9,402 bases of DNA, taken from NCBI GenBank assembly GCA_025999935.1, contig BNXY01000069.1:1-9402 (forward strand), written 5' to 3'. The position numbers and the translations under genes were made by a program. The stretch's first letter is position 1. Every line of letters begins with the position of its first letter. Positions 1 to 6,716 of the stretch are shown here, piece by piece. The notes beneath the pieces are model-generated. The model was not told the origin of the DNA, did not search any database, and saw only the letters and a list, made by a program, of their open reading frames with translations. The DNA comes from Bacteroidia bacterium (GTDB lineage Bacteria > Bacteroidota > Bacteroidia > Bacteroidales > Azobacteroidaceae).

Positions 1-68
1 GTAATAGAAAAAATATAAGAAGCTATTACTACCTCCATTTATATTAATTTTTTAAAATTTATTCGATT

Positions 69-809
69 ATGAAACAATTATTTATTATCATTTTCTGTTT
101 GTGGAATACGAGTGTGGTACTTTATTCCCAAAACTACCTTGCCGAATACAATTCAAATGCTAATGAAATCGGTGGAACATTATTGTTCAATGCAAATACT
201 TGGCGATATGATGTATCTAGTAAAGTAGAACTTGAGATTAGTGTTAGTAGTGACGATGTGGATGTACAAGATTTAAATTCACAAGATGATTCATCAGAAA
301 AAGGTAAAACTATTACGCTAATTAATTTTCGTTCTTGGGATAAAAACTATTATTTGGATACAGAATTTACTTTTGGCGGATTTGTTACAATAAAAGGAGA
401 ACTGATCAAACCGGAATGGACAATTGTCGCCGATAGTATGAAAATGATCAATGATTATACTTGTTTGATGGCTAAAGGATTTTTATGCGGAAGAAATTTC
501 ACAGTTTGGTTTACGCCGGACATTCCGGTTTCCGTCGGACCATGGAAATTGTGGGGATTGCCCGGATTGATTGTGAGCGCCCTGTCGGACGATGGATTTG
601 TTAACTGCCATCTATCCTCTTTAAAAAAAACAGACCAACAACCCATTGAGCCTGTGGTAGAAAAAACCATTAGTCCATCTGAATTTAAAACACAATGGAA
701 TGAGGCGATTAAAAAATTCTCCAGAAAAATGCGATCTTTTTCTGATGGAATAGATGTTGAGGTTACTTTCTCCAATGTTCAAATGGCAGATAAGAGTTTA
801 TTGGAATAA
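69..809 (+). CDS. GLPGLI family exported protein (Porph_ging)
   Basis: A 246-aa protein of the Bacteroidota-specific GLPGLI family, whose molecular function is not established. Residues 1-20 form a signal peptide (short K-containing start, then a hydrophobic run, with QNYLAEYNS following), so the protein should reach the periplasm or outer membrane. The family signature is intact: the GRNFTVWFTPDIPVSVGPW block at about 141-159 leads into GLPGLI at 163-168, and a Lys/Ile/Tyr/Cys pattern lies just upstream (about 125-140). Length is normal for the family. The ATG at 69 sits in an A/T-rich leader without a clear Shine-Dalgarno site, as is usual in this phylum. Its stop lies 4 bp before the start of the outer-membrane receptor gene, so the two are almost certainly co-transcribed. 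Such pairing recurs in Bacteroidota; a shared role at the outer membrane is inference. The promoter is probably left of the window; I saw no convincing one in bases 1-68. Confidence 0.94.
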   Translation: MKQLFIIIFCLWNTSVVLYSQNYLAEYNSNANEIGGTLLFNANTWRYDVSSKVELEISVSSDDVDVQDLNSQDDSSEKGKTITLINFRSWDKNYYLDTEFTFGGFVTIKGELIKPEWTIVADSMKMINDYTCLMAKGFLCGRNFTVWFTPDIPVSVGPWKLWGLPGLIVSALSDDGFVNCHLSSLKKTDQQPIEPVVEKTISPSEFKTQWNEAIKKFSRKMRSFSDGIDVEVTFSNVQMADKSLLE

Positions 810-813
810 GCAG

Positions 814-3363
814 ATGAAATCCTATTGCAGATTTGTCTTGTTATTATTTTTGCTGTTTTGTGCGACAACCGCCTTTCCCCAATTAACGTTATCGGGAAAA
901 ATAACGAATGTCGAAGGAAAACCTTTACCGAATGTGAATGTGATGATAAGGGAGAGCGGCCATGAAAAAATATACCATTTTACCTCATCCGATAAAGACG
1001 GTGTTTATACCCTGATTTTTAACGAAGATGAAAAAGATAAAAGAATAGTATTCAGAATTTTAGGCTATGATGAAAAAACATTCAATTTATCCGGAGTTTC
1101 TTTCCCTTTGAATGTAATTTTGACCGAAACCAATAATGTACTCAATGAAATTGTAATTAAGCCGCAAGCAATACGGGTAAAAAAGGACACAACGGAATAC
1201 ATGGTATCCTCTTTTTCCGATGGAACGGAAGGGGCGATTGAAGATGTTTTGAGGAAAATGCCGGGTATTGAGGTCTCCGACAACGGCGATATTTCTTTTA
1301 AAGGGAAATCCATCGAAAAAATCATGTTGGACGATACCGATTTGTTCGACAAGAATTACAAATTGGCCAGTAAAAATGTGCCTGCCAAATTTATTGATAA
1401 GGTGCAAGCCATTGAGAATTACCACGAAAATCGTTTGCTCAAACATGCGGAAAATTCCGATAAAATTATCCTTAATCTCTCTTTACGGGAAGATATAAAT
1501 ACGCAAAAACCTATCGGAACAATCGCCACAGCAGGCGGATATGAAAACAAATACGCCCTTCAAACCAACCTATTGTCGATGAATAAAAAATTGAAATTAT
1601 ACGATATTTTAGATTTGAATAATTCCGAATTATCCTCTCCTTTTTCGTTAGAAGATAATGCAAATACTTTGTATGAGGAATTTGATTCGTATGCTGATGC
1701 GGAAGTCGTAAACGGATATTTTGATCGTGTAAGTAATGAAGGCATTAAACGTGCGGAAACTAAACAGGAATTTAATTCGTTGAATTGGGTCTATCAACCG
1801 GTAAAAAAATTACAGTTAACAGGAAATTTGTTATTCAATAAAAATAGGGAAACATTTACGGATCACGAACGAATTTTTTATTATTCGGATTCTTTGTTGA
1901 TTGACAATACTTCTTCTATAAAAAAAGAACCGCAAACAGTGTATGGAAGCCTTAAATTAAAGTACGACTTAAAAGAGAATATGACATTGCTCTACCAAGG
2001 AAAATACAATGCCGATAAAAAACCGATGCGCAACACATTATTTATTCCGGATGCCTATTTGTATAATACATTGGGGGAAAATAAATTTATGACCCATAAT
2101 CTGGACTTGACAATGGCTTTGAAAGATAGCTCCGCCTTGGTCTTTAACACATCCGCTTTTTCAAATTGGAATTTGCAACAATTTGATTATTACAACATGG
2201 AAGACAGCACTACAGAAATAGACCAACGAATGAAAGCGACTACTTTTCAGTATAATGCTTCTGTAAAATATTACAACAAAAACAGGAACCATTTCTCCTA
2301 CACTTTACAGGCTGTTTTTAGTTTGAACGATCAAGATGTCAATAATACAGCATCATTGGAAGATGCTTCCGCCCTCATAAATGTGGATATGACCTATAAG
2401 TCGGGTAAATCTGCTTTTTCATTTACGTCCGGAATGGGTTACCGAAATCAGACACTAAGCAGTCCTGAGCAGCAGCCTCATACGGACAAACGCTTCGAGT
2501 TTTCGCCGCATCTTTCTTATCAGTTGTCTTTAGGGAATCACGGGATTTCACTATTTGGAAGCTATGCGCAAGGAAAATTTTCCCTTTTGGATTACATCAA
2601 CTATTTTACGGATTACAGAGGTAGCAGAACCGGATCGAATGTGTATGAGTATGGCTCAAGTATTTCGTATGGAGCAACTTATTTCTATTTTAAACCGCAG
2701 AATCAAACTTTTTTTCTTTTGAGCTACATCCGTTCGATCAACAAAAATATGTATGCAAACAAAACCGAGATTACGCCTGTCATGAATTATTCTTCGCTGA
2801 TTCCCGGACAAAACAGGGAAAATCAACTTTTAATTATCAATTTCAAAAAATACATAGATGAACTTAGGCATGGCGTCAATTGGGAAAATAGCCTCAACTA
2901 TATGGAATATTCCAATGCCGTTAATTCGGACGTATTGCGTAAAAACAAAGGACTTTCCACCAATTCCCGGTTTTCCATAAAGTCGGTTTTTGACTGGCCT
3001 GTCAATTATAATTTGGGTGTACGTTTTAGATACAGCGCTTACAAAACCGATTTGTTGCCGCAAATCCATACCATTAATTACACCCTTTTTCAAGAATTAT
3101 TATACAGACCTAACCGGCAATGGAGAATAAAACTGTATTTTGATGAATATTTTTTAGGGAAGGATAAACGGTTTTATTTGTTTATCCGGCCCGACATCAC
3201 TTATTCGTTCAAAAAATATAAACTGTCGATTGGAATCAATACTTATAATATTTTAAACAACAACCAAATTGCAGATTATCAGATAAGTGATTATTATTCA
3301 ATTGAAAACGATTATAGTATTGTTTCCGGACAATATTTGTTGAATATTCAGTTCCAATTCTGA
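814..3363 (+). CDS. TonB-dependent-receptor-like outer-membrane protein with CarboxypepD_reg domain
   Basis: An 849-aa outer-membrane beta-barrel protein. Residues 1-22 are a signal peptide with a long Leu/Phe core. Residues about 24-105 form a carboxypeptidase-regulatory-like (Ig-fold) domain (LSGKITNVEGKPLPNVNV, later DGVYTLIF). Residues about 123-215 match a TonB plug (IEDVLRKMPGIEVSDNGDI, then an IEKIMLDD block). The rest is rich in alternating aromatic/polar beta strands and ends QFQF, a terminal Phe typical of barrels inserted by the Bam machinery. An in-frame start at 754 lies inside the upstream gene. The ATG at 814 is preferred because it directly precedes the signal peptide and leaves a 4-bp gap after the GLPGLI stop. 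Substrate is unknown; no SusD partner is present, so a classical polysaccharide-utilization role is not supported. The 3' end abuts a truncated minus-strand gene, which suggests a rearrangement junction just downstream. Confidence 0.9.
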   Translation: MKSYCRFVLLLFLLFCATTAFPQLTLSGKITNVEGKPLPNVNVMIRESGHEKIYHFTSSDKDGVYTLIFNEDEKDKRIVFRILGYDEKTFNLSGVSFPLNVILTETNNVLNEIVIKPQAIRVKKDTTEYMVSSFSDGTEGAIEDVLRKMPGIEVSDNGDISFKGKSIEKIMLDDTDLFDKNYKLASKNVPAKFIDKVQAIENYHENRLLKHAENSDKIILNLSLREDINTQKPIGTIATAGGYENKYALQTNLLSMNKKLKLYDILDLNNSELSSPFSLEDNANTLYEEFDSYADAEVVNGYFDRVSNEGIKRAETKQEFNSLNWVYQPVKKLQLTGNLLFNKNRETFTDHERIFYYSDSLLIDNTSSIKKEPQTVYGSLKLKYDLKENMTLLYQGKYNADKKPMRNTLFIPDAYLYNTLGENKFMTHNLDLTMALKDSSALVFNTSAFSNWNLQQFDYYNMEDSTTEIDQRMKATTFQYNASVKYYNKNRNHFSYTLQAVFSLNDQDVNNTASLEDASALINVDMTYKSGKSAFSFTSGMGYRNQTLSSPEQQPHTDKRFEFSPHLSYQLSLGNHGISLFGSYAQGKFSLLDYINYFTDYRGSRTGSNVYEYGSSISYGATYFYFKPQNQTFFLLSYIRSINKNMYANKTEITPVMNYSSLIPGQNRENQLLIINFKKYIDELRHGVNWENSLNYMEYSNAVNSDVLRKNKGLSTNSRFSIKSVFDWPVNYNLGVRFRYSAYKTDLLPQIHTINYTLFQELLYRPNRQWRIKLYFDEYFLGKDKRFYLFIRPDITYSFKKYKLSIGINTYNILNNNQIADYQISDYYSIENDYSIVSGQYLLNIQFQF

Positions 3364-3385
3364 TACAACAACAATCCTTTACATT

Positions 3386-3757
3386 TCGCGAAATAATATC
3401 CATTCCAATCAACACATCGGTATCATTTAAAACACCTTCTGTTACTCTTAATGTTGAAAAAGCAACTTGATTTGGCAAAAGAATGTTGATTGAGTAAGTG
3501 TTTACAATAGATTCTCCATTAGCGTGAAAAACTCTTGCTTTTCCTGTGGATTTCAGACCTAAAGTTTGCACAACATTTGTGGAAACAACAGATCCCATGG
3601 CACCGGTATCCCATAACGCCTTAAACTCACTAATAGGAGGATGCCTTTGACCTTGTTGAAATGCAGGATTATATGCCTCGCAAATTCCACAATTGGTCGC
3701 TAATGCATTGGCTATTCCATTATATTCTACTGTAAACGCTTGTGGTGTGCTACTCAT
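3386..3757 (-). pseudogene. Retropepsin-like aspartic protease, 3'-truncated
   Basis: The first roughly 124 residues match a bacterial retroviral-like aspartic protease. The catalytic motif is ALWDTGAMGSVVS (Asp about residue 50 from the ATG at 3757), and the second conserved element is DVLIGMDIIS (about 115-124). An N-terminal Cys pair (NCGICEAY) is present. After IISR, where family members normally continue for some 20-30 residues, the frame instead reads a Cys-run and then antisense of the neighbouring outer-membrane protein gene to 3236. I therefore place the break at about 3386 and call the gene truncated. An in-frame TTG at 3769 would add four residues, but the ATG at 3757 has a better AAAATT leader and lies 4 bp after the upstream small gene's stop, implying co-translation. 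Whether the remaining domain is active is doubtful, since the retropepsin fold needs its C-terminal strands. Identification rests on motifs only. Confidence 0.7.
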
Positions 3758-3967
3758 AATTTTAGGCAAAAACTACTCGTGAATGAAATGTTTGAGTATA
3801 AGCATCTTCTCCTTCGGTACACTCCTGAATTAAAAATGTACCCAACTCATATTTTCCAACTGATTGAAACAATGCTTGCTCATAACTTTCGTAATCGCCG
3901 ACTACTTCCTCGCCAACAATCACAATAAAACGATTATTGTATTTTTTTAACAATTCGTTCTGATTAT

Positions 3968-4001
3968 GTTACTACTCAGCTTCTCTCTAAATAATAATTT
4001 A
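3968..4001 (+). repeat. Left terminal inverted repeat of the element
   Basis: Begins GTTACTACTCAGC, then a pyrimidine stretch and an AT-rich tail. It matches the reverse complement of 4259-4292 at 33 of 34 bases; the single mismatch is in the pyrimidine stretch (CTTCTC against CTCCTC). Confidence 0.9.
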
Positions 4002-4010
4002 CGTTGTAGA

Positions 4011-4044
4011 GGCAACCTTTGCGGTTGCCCTAACCCGAAGGGTT
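4011..4044. repeat. Two small hairpins in the left half of the element
   Basis: GGCAACC/GGTTGCC arms (4011-4017 and 4023-4029, 5-nt loop) are followed at once by AACCC/GGGTT arms (4032-4036 and 4040-4044, 3-nt GAA loop). They lie between the left terminal repeat and the left REP-like hairpin. Confidence 0.8.
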
Positions 4045-4049
4045 GAATG

Positions 4050-4084
4050 TGAATAACCCCCAGTGAAGCGTAGCGACTGGGGGT
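4050..4084 (+). repeat. REP-like hairpin, left copy
   Basis: ACCCCCAGT (4056-4064) and ACTGGGGGT (4076-4084) form a 9-bp GC-rich stem around an 11-nt loop with GCGTAGCG. The 35-bp unit including TGAATA upstream recurs without mismatch in inverse orientation at 4193-4227. A GC-rich stem of this kind beside a short conserved flank resembles REP sequences bound by RAYT transposases. Confidence 0.85.
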
Positions 4085-4104
4085 AGAAGATGCGACTCTC
4101 TCTC

Positions 4105-4172
4105 TTCAACCCCGAACAGGGGTTGAACATGCTCGTTAATGAATGAATGAATTCAACCCACTTCGGGGTTGA
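4105..4172. repeat. Paired central hairpins of the element
   Basis: TTCAACCCC/GGGGTTGAA (4105-4113 and 4119-4127, loop GAACA) and TCAACCC/GGGTTGA (4153-4159 and 4166-4172) are two related palindromes flanking a spacer of GAAT direct repeats (about 4141-4151). They form the centre of the element's near-symmetrical layout. Confidence 0.8.
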
Positions 4173-4192
4173 GGGAGTGTGTGTCCATTACC

Positions 4193-4227
4193 ACCCCCAG
4201 TCGCTACGCTTCACTGGGGGTTATTCA
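4193..4227 (-). repeat. REP-like hairpin, right copy
   Basis: Exact inverted copy of 4050-4084: ACCCCCAGT (4193-4201) and ACTGGGGGT (4213-4221) stem, 11-nt loop, then the TATTCA flank. A further small hairpin, AAGACC/GGTCTT with a TCC loop (4233-4247), lies between it and the right terminal repeat. Confidence 0.85.
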
Positions 4228-4258
4228 TATTTAAGACCTCCGGTCTTCCCCTTTGCGT

Positions 4259-4292
4259 TAAATTATTATTTAGAGAGGAGCTGAGTAGTAAC
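4259..4292 (-). repeat. Right terminal inverted repeat of the element
   Basis: Ends GCTGAGTAGTAAC and is the inverted partner of 3968-4001. The minus-strand start codon of the interrupted gene (4295-4293) directly abuts this end. Confidence 0.9.
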
Positions 4293-4345
4293 CATCTTTT
4301 TAATTATCCATATCGTTTAAAATTATTTTTTATTAAAAATTTCTG

Positions 4346-4390
4346 CAAAGGTAATACTTATTTTCCAATAAAACATATTTCCAATGGAAA
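4346..4390 (-). promoter_or_regulatory. Promoter (TACCTTTG -7 box) with upstream repeated TTTCCAAT motif
   Basis: On the minus strand TACCTTTG (4353-4346) is an exact Bacteroidota -7 box, about 50 bases before the ATG of the interrupted small gene. No good TTTG -33 box is at the usual distance, so the promoter may be weak or activator-dependent. Upstream, plus-strand TTTCCAAT occurs twice (4362-4369 and 4378-4385), and the distal copy sits in the palindrome TTTCCA-A-TGGAAA (4378-4390). This arrangement could be an operator; no regulator gene is in view. Confidence 0.5.
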
Positions 4391-4482
4391 TAATTAAAAA
4401 TATTTTTCAGAGTGAACGGCGAACAGTTCAAATCCATTTTTCAACCTGTCTTTTCCAGTTGAGGAAAGAAATTATGTGATTT

Positions 4483-5153
4483 CTAATGATTATCCGCTGT
4501 TGTTAGATAATCGCCAACAATATACAGCGGAATGTTCGTCATCCAACGCTCTTGGTGATAATTAGATAGAGAGGTGCGAATGGCAGTTTGCGGATTGAAT
4601 TTAGCACAATAAGTTTTCAAACTCTTTGCCTGCAGGTTTTCTTCGGCTTTCACTTCAATGGGAACAATTTCGTCAGCTTCGTTTTGAATAACAAAATCAA
4701 TCTCCAAATGGGAATCAGGTGAGAAATAATAAATCGGGCAATCCGGATTTTGAAATATTGTGGATTTTATGCAACAAACCTGCATCTGTAAGCCACTGAA
4801 TAGCCATTTCAAAATCTTTGGCTCTTGCTCCGTCTTTAATAAGTCCGTAAATAAATTTTCTATTTTCTTTTGCAAGTTGAGACGGAATGCTGTCCCAAAC
4901 CATATTTATTCGCGGCAAAATTTCTTTGGGTGCGTGTTTTGAGAAATCGTTTCGGATTGAGGTCAGGCAAAAATGTGTTGCGTAATTCATCGGCACGCTC
5001 AAAATTGATATAGAGCAATTGCCGATATTCTGTTTTTCCAAATTCTTGAATAAGCCAAGTTTTACCTACTTGTCTTGCCCCAAGAAATACAAGTGGTTTT
5101 TTATTAGCATCTAATTTCCACTCTTTCAATTTATTAATGCTTTCTCTATACAT
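4483..5153 (-). pseudogene. AAA/DUF4143-type ATPase, multiply deleted and frameshifted
   Basis: Remnant of an ATPase of the AAA plus DUF4143 family, lying in three reading frames. Segment A (5153 to about 4960) has the typical start MYRESINKLKEWK, Walker A GARQVGKT (residues 25-32) and the YINFE strand. Segment B (about 4951-4736) jumps to the DUF4143 winged-helix part: SKHAPKEILPRINMVWDSIP, FIYGLIKDGARAKDFE and LTDAGLLHKI. Segment C (about 4734-4483) has the nuclease-like tail with LEIDFV and PIEVKAEENLQAKS, ending at 4483. Compared with intact relatives, the Walker B/sensor region is lost at about 4950-4973 and the segment before the EID...EVK motif is lost at about 4736. Both junctions change frame, so no functional ATPase can be made. 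The ATG at 5153 in GTTAAAAATG is preferred over a GTG at 5177. Its domain order is like that of the intact ATPase upstream, but it belongs to a distinct subfamily. Confidence 0.87.
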
Positions 5154-5214
5154 TTTTAACCTTTCAGCAAAGCCCACTTGTTACCGTTACTATTCGACCT
5201 CATTTGTTAAAGAA

Positions 5215-5391
5215 TTATATTGCTAAACTATTTTCATTCAGCAGAAAATCGAAAATATTCATCACTATAACGCCATCATCATTCTGATATGTCGGCGTTA
5301 AACCGCCTGTAATTACAATTTTCCGAAAACTGTCGGTGCTATTGCGGGTGCCGGCGGGCAACAAAACATTACAAACTAATTCTTCTGAAAT
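5215..5391 (-). pseudogene. C-terminal remnant of another ATPase-like gene
   Basis: A 58-codon open stretch without its own start, ending TAA at 5215. It contains FRKIVITGGLTPTYQNDDG followed by VIVMNIFDFLLNENSL. A strand of the form KIVIT, then a DG-V strand and a terminal hydrophobic DFLL helix, resembles the C-terminus of DUF4143/AAA ATPases. It begins within the last codons of the intact ATPase, in another frame, and ends 61 bases before the start of the ATPase pseudogene. I infer the residue of a third gene whose 5' part was lost. The N-terminal portion (about 5390-5340) is not recognisable. Family assignment is by pattern only and could be wrong; coding-like composition is the firmer part of the call. 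Confidence 0.45.
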
Positions 5392-6517
5392 TTACTACGC
5401 CATTTTCGGCAATATCGGTGTCTGTGTCGCCATCGTAAATCACTTGTGTAAGGGTTAGCGCATCGCCCAAAATGGATTTCAGGTATTTCAAGTTCTTTGG
5501 AAAATCGGAATGAAAAGCGCGTGCCGATTTTATTTCGTAAGCGCGGTAACTATCGCCAAATTCCTGAATGACATCTACTTCGTGTTGCGATTTGTCGCGG
5601 TAAAAGTAAATATTCTGTTCTTTGCCCACATTTAAACGGTTTTTAATAAATTCGAGTACAACCAGATTTTCAAAAATACTTCCGCGCAAAGGGTGCGATG
5701 CAAGTTGTGTCTCATTTTCGATATTCAACAAAAAACAAACGAGCGCGGTGTCGTAAAAATAAATTTTGGGCGTTTTTATCAGCCTTTTGCCGATGTTTCG
5801 GAAAAACGGCGGCAGTCGAAAAAGAATGTACGAAGCCTCCAACACACTCAGCCATTCGTTGATGGTAAACACCGAAACGCCGATTTCGTTTGCCAGCGAA
5901 GAGGCATTAAATTCGTTACCGACCCTGCCGGCGCACAAGCGGATAAAGGTTTGAAATTTTGATAATTCCTTGATATTTAGCAATTCACGTACATCTCTCT
6001 CGATGTAGGTGTTGTAGTAACTTCGGCACACATCGGCGGCAGGAATTTGTTTTGCCCACACGGCAGGCAAGCCGCCGTTGAACATCAGCGTATCGGTTTC
6101 TTTGTCAATATTTTCCGCAAGTTCCGCGAGCGAAAGCGGCAAAAGCGTAAACAGCGCAGCCCGCCCCGCGAGCGACTGTGTAACCTTGTGCATCAGCGCG
6201 AAATTACTGCTACCGGTCAGGACGAAACGATAGTCGGGGTGCTCGTCTGCCACCACCTGCACAAACGAAAAAATAGCGGGATAGCGTTGAGCCTCGTCCA
6301 AAATAATACCATTTGGGGCGTATTTTTCGAGAAATTGTTTCGGGGCTTCCTGTATTTGTTGCAACACGAGCAGGTCTTCCAAATTGAAATACGCATAGTC
6401 TTTCAGCATTTCTTTGCACAGTGTAGTTTTGCCCGACTGTCGCGGTCCGGTCAGCACAATAACTGAAAAATACTGTAACAATCGCCTTATTTCAGTATGT
6501 AATATTCTATTTATCAT
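5369..6517 (-). CDS. AAA ATPase with C-terminal DUF4143 domain
   Basis: An intact 382-aa ATP-binding protein of the AAA plus DUF4143 family, common in bacterial accessory regions and of unsettled cellular role. Visible elements: Walker A GPRQSGKTT (24-32), Walker B IILDEAQRYP (71-80), sensor-like VLTGSSNFAL (99-108) and LAGR arginine (117-120). DUF4143 runs from about 172, with a winged-helix-like part (NASSLANEIGVSVFTINEWL, 204-223). A restriction-nuclease-like tail follows, with FENLVVLEF (282-290), HEVDVI (312-317) and YEIKSA (327-332), the layout of a PD-(D/E)XK fold. Nuclease activity is not demonstrated for the family. The frame extends upstream to a TTG at 6598, but that codon overlaps the promoter's -33 box, so the ATG at 6517 is the start. 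Length is normal. It appears to be monocistronic, with ATPase debris downstream. No toxin or partner gene is visible. Confidence 0.92.
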   Translation of the reverse strand: MINRILHTEIRRLLQYFSVIVLTGPRQSGKTTLCKEMLKDYAYFNLEDLLVLQQIQEAPKQFLEKYAPNGIILDEAQRYPAIFSFVQVVADEHPDYRFVLTGSSNFALMHKVTQSLAGRAALFTLLPLSLAELAENIDKETDTLMFNGGLPAVWAKQIPAADVCRSYYNTYIERDVRELLNIKELSKFQTFIRLCAGRVGNEFNASSLANEIGVSVFTINEWLSVLEASYILFRLPPFFRNIGKRLIKTPKIYFYDTALVCFLLNIENETQLASHPLRGSIFENLVVLEFIKNRLNVGKEQNIYFYRDKSQHEVDVIQEFGDSYRAYEIKSARAFHSDFPKNLKYLKSILGDALTLTQVIYDGDTDTDIAENGVVNFRRISL

Positions 6518-6568
6518 AATTTTATATTTATTTTGGACGAATTTTAGGTGCGACCGAAAATCTGCCCG

Positions 6569-6599
6569 CAAAGATACTCCATCTATTTTTGATAGCAAA
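6569..6599 (-). promoter_or_regulatory. Bacteroidota-type promoter of the intact ATPase gene
   Basis: On the minus strand TTTG (6599-6596), a 19-bp spacer and TATCTTTG (6576-6569) form a full match to the Bacteroidota TTTG/TAnnTTTG promoter. It lies 51 bp upstream of the ATG at 6517, giving an untranslated leader of about 45 bases. Its position inside the possible TTG-initiated extension decides the start codon. Confidence 0.78.
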
Positions 6600-6716
6600 A
6601 TTTTTCTGCGTATTTTTTTTTACATACAAAAAAAGCTGAAATCTGCACAAGAGTTTCGGCATTCTTTTTGATGCCCGATTTGTAAAATCGCGCCGCCGAC
6701 GGCATTTTTACCTAAA

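Larger units (their letters stand above)
3968..4291. mobile_element. 324-bp non-autonomous palindromic (MITE/REPIN-like) element
   Basis: The element is bounded by 34-bp terminal inverted repeats matching at 33 of 34 positions. Inside, seven short palindromes occupy most of the sequence, and the largest pair forms a 35-bp perfect inverted repeat (4050-4084 and 4193-4227). It has no plausible coding capacity. It interrupts a small gene, and its removal restores the frame. No target-site duplication is visible, which fits HUH/REP-type mobilisation better than a DDE transposase, although long terminal inverted repeats are more typical of MITEs. The edges are ambiguous by one base (3968-4291 or 3969-4292). 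Inverted pairs of GC-rich hairpins are the hallmark of REPINs moved by RAYT (TnpA-REP) transposases; assignment to that class is inference, and no transposase is in the window. Confidence 0.8.
3762..4295 (-). pseudogene. Small protein gene upstream of the protease, split by an inserted palindromic element
   Basis: Read from the minus strand, bases 3967-3762 encode ...NQNELLKKYNNRFIVIVG and then a well-formed small globular protein ending FHSRVVFA, but without an ATG; the only in-frame start is a TTG at 3953, inside the conserved-looking part. On the far side of the 324-bp element lies TTAAAAAGATGG (ATG at 4295-4293), 51 bases downstream of a TAnnTTTG promoter box. Deleting 324 bp (3968-4291) joins the two halves in frame as MDNQNELLKKYNNRF and onward, about 70 codons in total. 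As it stands, the ATG reads nine codons and stops inside the element. I infer an insertion at codon 2 of a small gene co-transcribed with the protease gene. The product has an alternating-strand IVIVGEEVVG segment; I do not recognise its function. Low-level reinitiation at TTG 3953 cannot be excluded. Confidence 0.68.

Noticed and set aside
754..813. Upstream in-frame start for the outer-membrane receptor, giving 20 extra residues
   Set aside because: It lies inside the GLPGLI gene and would bury the signal peptide; the ATG at 814 directly precedes the hydrophobic signal core.
4011..4247. Possible CRISPR-like array, because several palindromes are clustered
   Set aside because: The repeats are inverted, differ from one another and have no regular spacers; they form one mirror-symmetrical element.
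4179..4397. Plus-strand reading frame across the right half of the element
   Set aside because: It is a translation of the REP-like hairpin and terminal repeat, with no protein-like features; it runs out over the minus-strand promoter.
5215..5391. Reading the 58-codon remnant as the true C-terminus of the intact ATPase after a frameshift
   Set aside because: The intact ATPase already ends with a family-typical IYDGD...VNFRR tail at normal length, so no extension is needed.
6518..6598. TTG-initiated N-terminal extension of the intact ATPase
   Set aside because: The extension contains the complete TTTG/TATCTTTG promoter, and the ATG at 6517 gives the canonical N-terminus just before Walker A.
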